A stretch of DNA of 35,574 nucleotides, taken from contig CAIYZJ010000033.1 of the NCBI GenBank assembly GCA_903930675.1, forward strand, positions 1 through 35,574, written 5' to 3'. Under the pieces are notes generated by a model that had not been told where the DNA came from, searched no databases, and was given only the letters and a program-made list of their open reading frames with translations. Numbering within the stretch: the stretch's first letter is position 1; each line of letters begins with the position of its first letter. The position numbers were made by a program, and so were the translations under genes. Of this stretch, positions 33,089-35,574 are shown piece after piece. This stretch comes from an uncultured Hyphomicrobiales bacterium. Its GTDB lineage: Bacteria; Pseudomonadota; Alphaproteobacteria; Rhizobiales; Beijerinckiaceae.

Positions 33089-33277
33089 GCTTCGGGTTTC
33101 CTCTTGTCGCGTCAGACCATGTTTGTCGGGCTTGAGGCGTGTCGGTTTTAGCGCCCATCTCTTTCATGGTTTAATACCACACGCATAGCATGACCACCCT
33201 GTTAGACATAGATCAAACATGTTCCAGACGCAGATCAGCCACATTGAACCAGCAGTTTATTGTAAGCGATAAGCCAC

Positions 33278-33306
33278 TGGTCAGAGCGGGAAGAGTACAG
33301 TATAAT
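33278..33306 (+). promoter_or_regulatory. Predicted nadA promoter
   Basis: TGGTCA (33278-33283), a 17-base spacer and a perfect TATAAT (33301-33306) make a strong housekeeping promoter. The start site would be near 33313, giving a leader of about 83 bases before nadA. The first operator-like dyad overlaps the start. Confidence 0.75.
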
Positions 33307-33310
33307 GCTT

Positions 33311-33327
33311 ATGCTCAAACTGAGTAT
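33311..33327 (+). promoter_or_regulatory. Operator-like dyad 1 upstream of nadA
   Basis: ATGCTC-AAACT-GAGTAT is an inverted repeat of 6-base arms with one mismatch and a 5-base spacer. It lies five bases after the -10 element, over the predicted start site, a position typical of repressor sites. It shares the core TATGCTCAAA with dyad 2. It is a candidate site for the COG4111 regulator encoded at 19 kb. Confidence 0.7.
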
Positions 33328-33364
33328 TTGGTCGTAAGGGTGCGGCCATTTTTATGGACTTTGA

Positions 33365-33383
33365 TATGCTCAAAACGAGCATA
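33365..33383 (+). promoter_or_regulatory. Operator-like dyad 2 upstream of nadA
   Basis: TATGCTC-AAAAC-GAGCATA is a perfect 7-base inverted repeat with a 5-base spacer. Its centre is 55 bases (about five helical turns) from that of dyad 1, and it ends just 2 bases before the ribosome site GGAGG (33386-33390). If ATG 33354 were used as the start it would lie in coding sequence, which supports ATG 33396. Confidence 0.75.
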
Positions 33384-33395
33384 ATGGAGGCTCTG

Positions 33396-34517
33396 ATGGC
33401 TTCGATGCAGCAGGCGACCGCACATGACGCAACCAAAGGTTTGGTGGCGGCAGGTTTGAACACCCAGACCTTGTCAGGGTCGGTGGCCACATCCACACGG
33501 ATCTGGCCCGCCATCGACATGCCCGAGGTCACGTGGACTCCTGCGGTGGAACGCGAAACCGCCGCCATTTACGAGCGTCTGAAGAATGTCATTCCCTCGG
33601 TCGAATGGCCGTTCCACGCCCCCTATATCCACGCCATCAACCGCATCAAGAAACAGCGCAATGCGGTGATTCTGGCCCATAATTATCAGGCTCCCGAAAT
33701 CTTCCACGGGGTGGCCGATGTGGTGGGCGACAGCCTGCAACTGGCGCGTCTGGCCACCAAGGCCGAAGGCGACGTGATCGTGCAATGCGGCGTGCATTTC
33801 ATGGCCGAAACCTCGAAATTGCTCAATCCGCACCGCACCGTGCTGATCCCCGACAGCCGCGCCGGCTGTTCGCTGGCCTCCTCGATCACCGGTGCCGATA
33901 TCCGCCTGCTCAAGCAGCGTTATCCCGGCGTGCCGGTGGTGACCTATGTCAATTCGACCGCCGATGTGAAGGCCGAAACCGATATTTGCTGCACCTCGTC
34001 CAATGCGGTGCAGGTGGTGGAAAGTCTGGGCACCGACCGCGTGATTTTCCTGCCCGACGAATATCTCGGCAAATATGTGCAAACCCTGACCAAGGTGAAA
34101 CTGATCCTGTGGAAGGGTCATTGCGAAGTGCACGAGCGCTTCACCGGCGAGGAATTGCGCGCCTATCGCGACGCCGATCCGTCCGTCCAGATCATCGCCC
34201 ATCCCGAATGCCCGCCCGACGTGCTGGCCGAGGCCGATTTTACCGGATCGACCGCCCATATGATCGACTGGGTCAAAACCCGCCGCCCAGCTAAAGTGGT
34301 GATGGTCACCGAATGTTCGATGGCCTCGAATGTGGCGGCGGAAGTGCCGGATGTCGAATTCATCAAGCCGTGCAATCTGTGCCCGCATATGAAGATGATC
34401 ACCTTGCCCAATATCCTGCATTCCCTCGTCTATATGACCGAAGAAGTGCTGATCGATCCGGCGATTGCCGAGCGGGCACGCCTGCCGATCGAGCGGATGA
34501 TCAATCTGAATGCCTGA
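33396..34517 (+). CDS. nadA: Quinolinate synthase A
   Basis: A 373-residue [4Fe-4S] enzyme that condenses iminoaspartate with dihydroxyacetone phosphate to quinolinate in NAD synthesis. [12 protein letters not shown] (about 91-102) and [13 protein letters not shown] are diagnostic. Cluster Cys candidates are C131 ([10 protein letters not shown]), C198 or C199 (ICCTSSNA) and C326 or C329 (KPCNLCPHM). ATG 33396 with GGAGG at 5 bases is chosen over an in-frame ATG at 33354, which lacks a ribosome site and would overlap dyad 2. It is followed at 24 bases by nadC; nadB, usually between them, is absent. Confidence 0.95.
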   Translation: MASMQQATAHDATKGLVAAGLNTQTLSGSVATSTRIWPAIDMPEVTWTPAVERETAAIYERLKNVIPSVEWPFHAPYIHAINRIKKQRNAVILAHNYQAPEIFHGVADVVGDSLQLARLATKAEGDVIVQCGVHFMAETSKLLNPHRTVLIPDSRAGCSLASSITGADIRLLKQRYPGVPVVTYVNSTADVKAETDICCTSSNAVQVVESLGTDRVIFLPDEYLGKYVQTLTKVKLILWKGHCEVHERFTGEELRAYRDADPSVQIIAHPECPPDVLAEADFTGSTAHMIDWVKTRRPAKVVMVTECSMASNVAAEVPDVEFIKPCNLCPHMKMITLPNILHSLVYMTEEVLIDPAIAERARLPIERMINLNA

Positions 34518-34541
34518 TCCCTTCCAGATACGGACCATTCG

Positions 34542-35396
34542 ATGAGCATAGCCTTTATCAACCCCTTGCTGATCCAGGACAGCGTCCGCCGCGCTCTGGA
34601 GGAGGATCTCGGTCGTGCCGGTGACATTACCACCACCGCGACCATTCCGGCCTCGGCCGGAGCCCGCGCGGTCATCGCTTCGCGCGAGGCGGGTGTGATC
34701 GCCGGATTGCCCTTGGCCGAAGCTGCCTTCCACATGATCGCACCGGGCTTGCGCTTCATCGCCCTTGTGGGGGACGGCGGCCATGTGAATGCCGGTGATG
34801 TGGTGGCGGAAATCGAAGGATCGGCCCGCGCTGTCCTGTCGGCCGAGCGGGTGGCTTTGAATTTCCTCGGCCGCTTGTCGGGCATTGCCTCTCTCACCAA
34901 CCGCTTCGTGCAACAGGTGGCGGGCACCGACTGCCGGATTGTCTGCACCCGCAAAACCACACCGGGTTTACGCGCTTTCGAGAAATATGCCGTGCGCTGC
35001 GGCGGCGGGTTCAACCACCGCTACGGGTTGGATGATGCCGTGCTGATCAAGGACAACCATATTGCGGTGGCAGGCGGCGTGGCTGCGGCCTTGCGGGCGG
35101 CCAAAGCCTCGGTCGGCCATCTGGTCAAGATCGAGATCGAGGTCGATACCATCGCGCAATTGCGCGAGGTGCTGGCCGAAGGCGCGGATGTGGTGCTGCT
35201 CGACAATATGGGTTTGGAGACCTTGCGCGAAGCCGTCGCCATGGTCGAAGGCGCGATGCTGACGGAAGCCTCGGGCGGCGTCAATCTCGACACCGTGGCC
35301 GCGATTGCTGCAACGGGTGTGGATATGGTGTCGGTCGGCGCGCTGACCCATTCACCGCGCGTGCTTGATCTGGGGCTGGATATTCAGGTCAGCTAG
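34542..35396 (+). CDS. nadC: Nicotinate-nucleotide diphosphorylase (carboxylating), quinolinate phosphoribosyltransferase
   Basis: A 284-residue enzyme that joins quinolinate and PRPP to give nicotinate mononucleotide and CO2. Diagnostic segments are [17 protein letters not shown] (about 132-148), [20 protein letters not shown] (about 151-170) and the late IEIEVDT and [12 protein letters not shown]. Length fits. It sits directly behind nadA and should share its promoter and operators. It ends 3 bases before the end of a convergent membrane-protein gene. Confidence 0.95.
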   Translation: MSIAFINPLLIQDSVRRALEEDLGRAGDITTTATIPASAGARAVIASREAGVIAGLPLAEAAFHMIAPGLRFIALVGDGGHVNAGDVVAEIEGSARAVLSAERVALNFLGRLSGIASLTNRFVQQVAGTDCRIVCTRKTTPGLRAFEKYAVRCGGGFNHRYGLDDAVLIKDNHIAVAGGVAAALRAAKASVGHLVKIEIEVDTIAQLREVLAEGADVVLLDNMGLETLREAVAMVEGAMLTEASGGVNLDTVAAIAATGVDMVSVGALTHSPRVLDLGLDIQVS

Positions 35397-35399
35397 GCC

Positions 35400-35574
35400 T
35401 TACTGCACGGCGGGATCGACAGCCAGCATCCCCAGCAGCCAATATTCGACGCCATAAGCGATCAACGTCGCCCCGATCACACCGAAAAAGCGCATCTCCA
35501 TCGCCAAAGGCGGCATCTGGCCCGACTCGATCCGCGGGCGCAGAAGCAATTCGCACAGAAACGCCCCGATCAAC
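35400..35574 (-). CDS. C-terminal part of an unidentified membrane protein (runs off the window)
   Basis: The last 57 codons of a minus-strand gene are visible, ending at TAA (35402-35400). The fragment reads LIGAFLCELLLRPRIESGQMPPLAMEMRFFG... in pieces, with one hydrophobic stretch at each end separated by a short polar loop, consistent with two membrane helices and a short soluble tail (DPAVQ). I do not recognise the family. The start lies outside the window. Confidence 0.6.
   Translation of the reverse strand, partial: LIGAFLCELLLRPRIESGQMPPLAMEMRFFGVIGATLIAYGVEYWLLGMLAVDPAVQ

Noticed and set aside
33203-33216. FNR/FixK-like half-dyad (TTGA-N6-TCTA on the minus strand) before the MFS gene
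   Set aside because: The second half departs from TCAA and spacing to a promoter is unclear; a single imperfect site is not enough.
1-35574. Mobile elements, prophage, CRISPR or defence system
   Set aside because: No transposase, integrase, Cas, restriction or toxin-antitoxin signature is present, and both tRNA genes lack an attachment-site duplication nearby.

Overview
The window looks like a chromosomal segment from an alphaproteobacterium, most likely Hyphomicrobiales (Rhizobiales) or a close relative. The basis is base-rich, Shine-Dalgarno-led genes with strong GC codon bias, and two gene neighbourhoods I associate with that order: xseB-dxs-tlyA-RNA methyltransferase-FAD oxidase, and pdxH / surface lipoprotein / dnaJ-like / fabI / histidine phosphatase / aroC / ribB. 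No phage, insertion sequence, CRISPR array or toxin-antitoxin module is visible. The content is core metabolism, and the interest lies mainly in regulatory DNA between genes.

Layout. 1-2.6 kb: a cold-shock-domain gene with a structured leader, tRNA-Gln(TTG) and tRNA-Pro(CGG) with readable promoters, and an MBL-fold hydrolase. 2.6-8 kb: bioY with a stem-loop leader, a strong terminator, galE, an amidase, a 61-residue orphan ORF, a MOSC protein and a histone-deacetylase-family enzyme. 8-13 kb (minus strand): a co-directional block fabI, histidine phosphatase, aroC, ribB(X), preceded by a DnaJ-family gene and a COG4520-like lipoprotein. 13.7-16.2 kb: pdxH, a Nudix hydrolase and a convergent dihydroorotase, separated by an 18-bp tandem repeat. 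16.3-20 kb: a tightly packed plus-strand operon ygfZ, tag, HD hydrolase, tyrosine phosphatase and a Nudix-like winged-helix NAD regulator (COG4111/NadQ type). 20.1-26 kb: xseB, dxs, tlyA, a RlmD-like methyltransferase and an FAD-linked oxidase. 26-33 kb: AIM24-family protein, CorA, acyl-CoA dehydrogenase, Sua5/TsaC, acrylyl-CoA reductase and an MFS transporter. 33.2-35.4 kb: nadA-nadC, then the end of a membrane protein gene.

How the parts fit. The clearest system is NAD control. The regulator gene at 19 kb belongs to a family linked to NAD biosynthesis, and the nadA promoter at 33.3 kb carries two matching TATGCTC-N5-GAGCATA-type dyads, one over the predicted start site and one just before the ribosome binding site. 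nadB is missing from the usual nadA-nadB-nadC order. Other themes are cofactor supply (biotin uptake, riboflavin, PLP, DXP/isoprenoids), translation and tRNA modification (Sua5, TlyA, RNA m5U methyltransferase, YgfZ) and fatty-acid or acrylyl-CoA metabolism. Several metabolic genes (cold-shock gene, bioY, pdxH, fabI, amidase) have leaders or upstream regions with inverted or direct repeats that I could not match to a known class.
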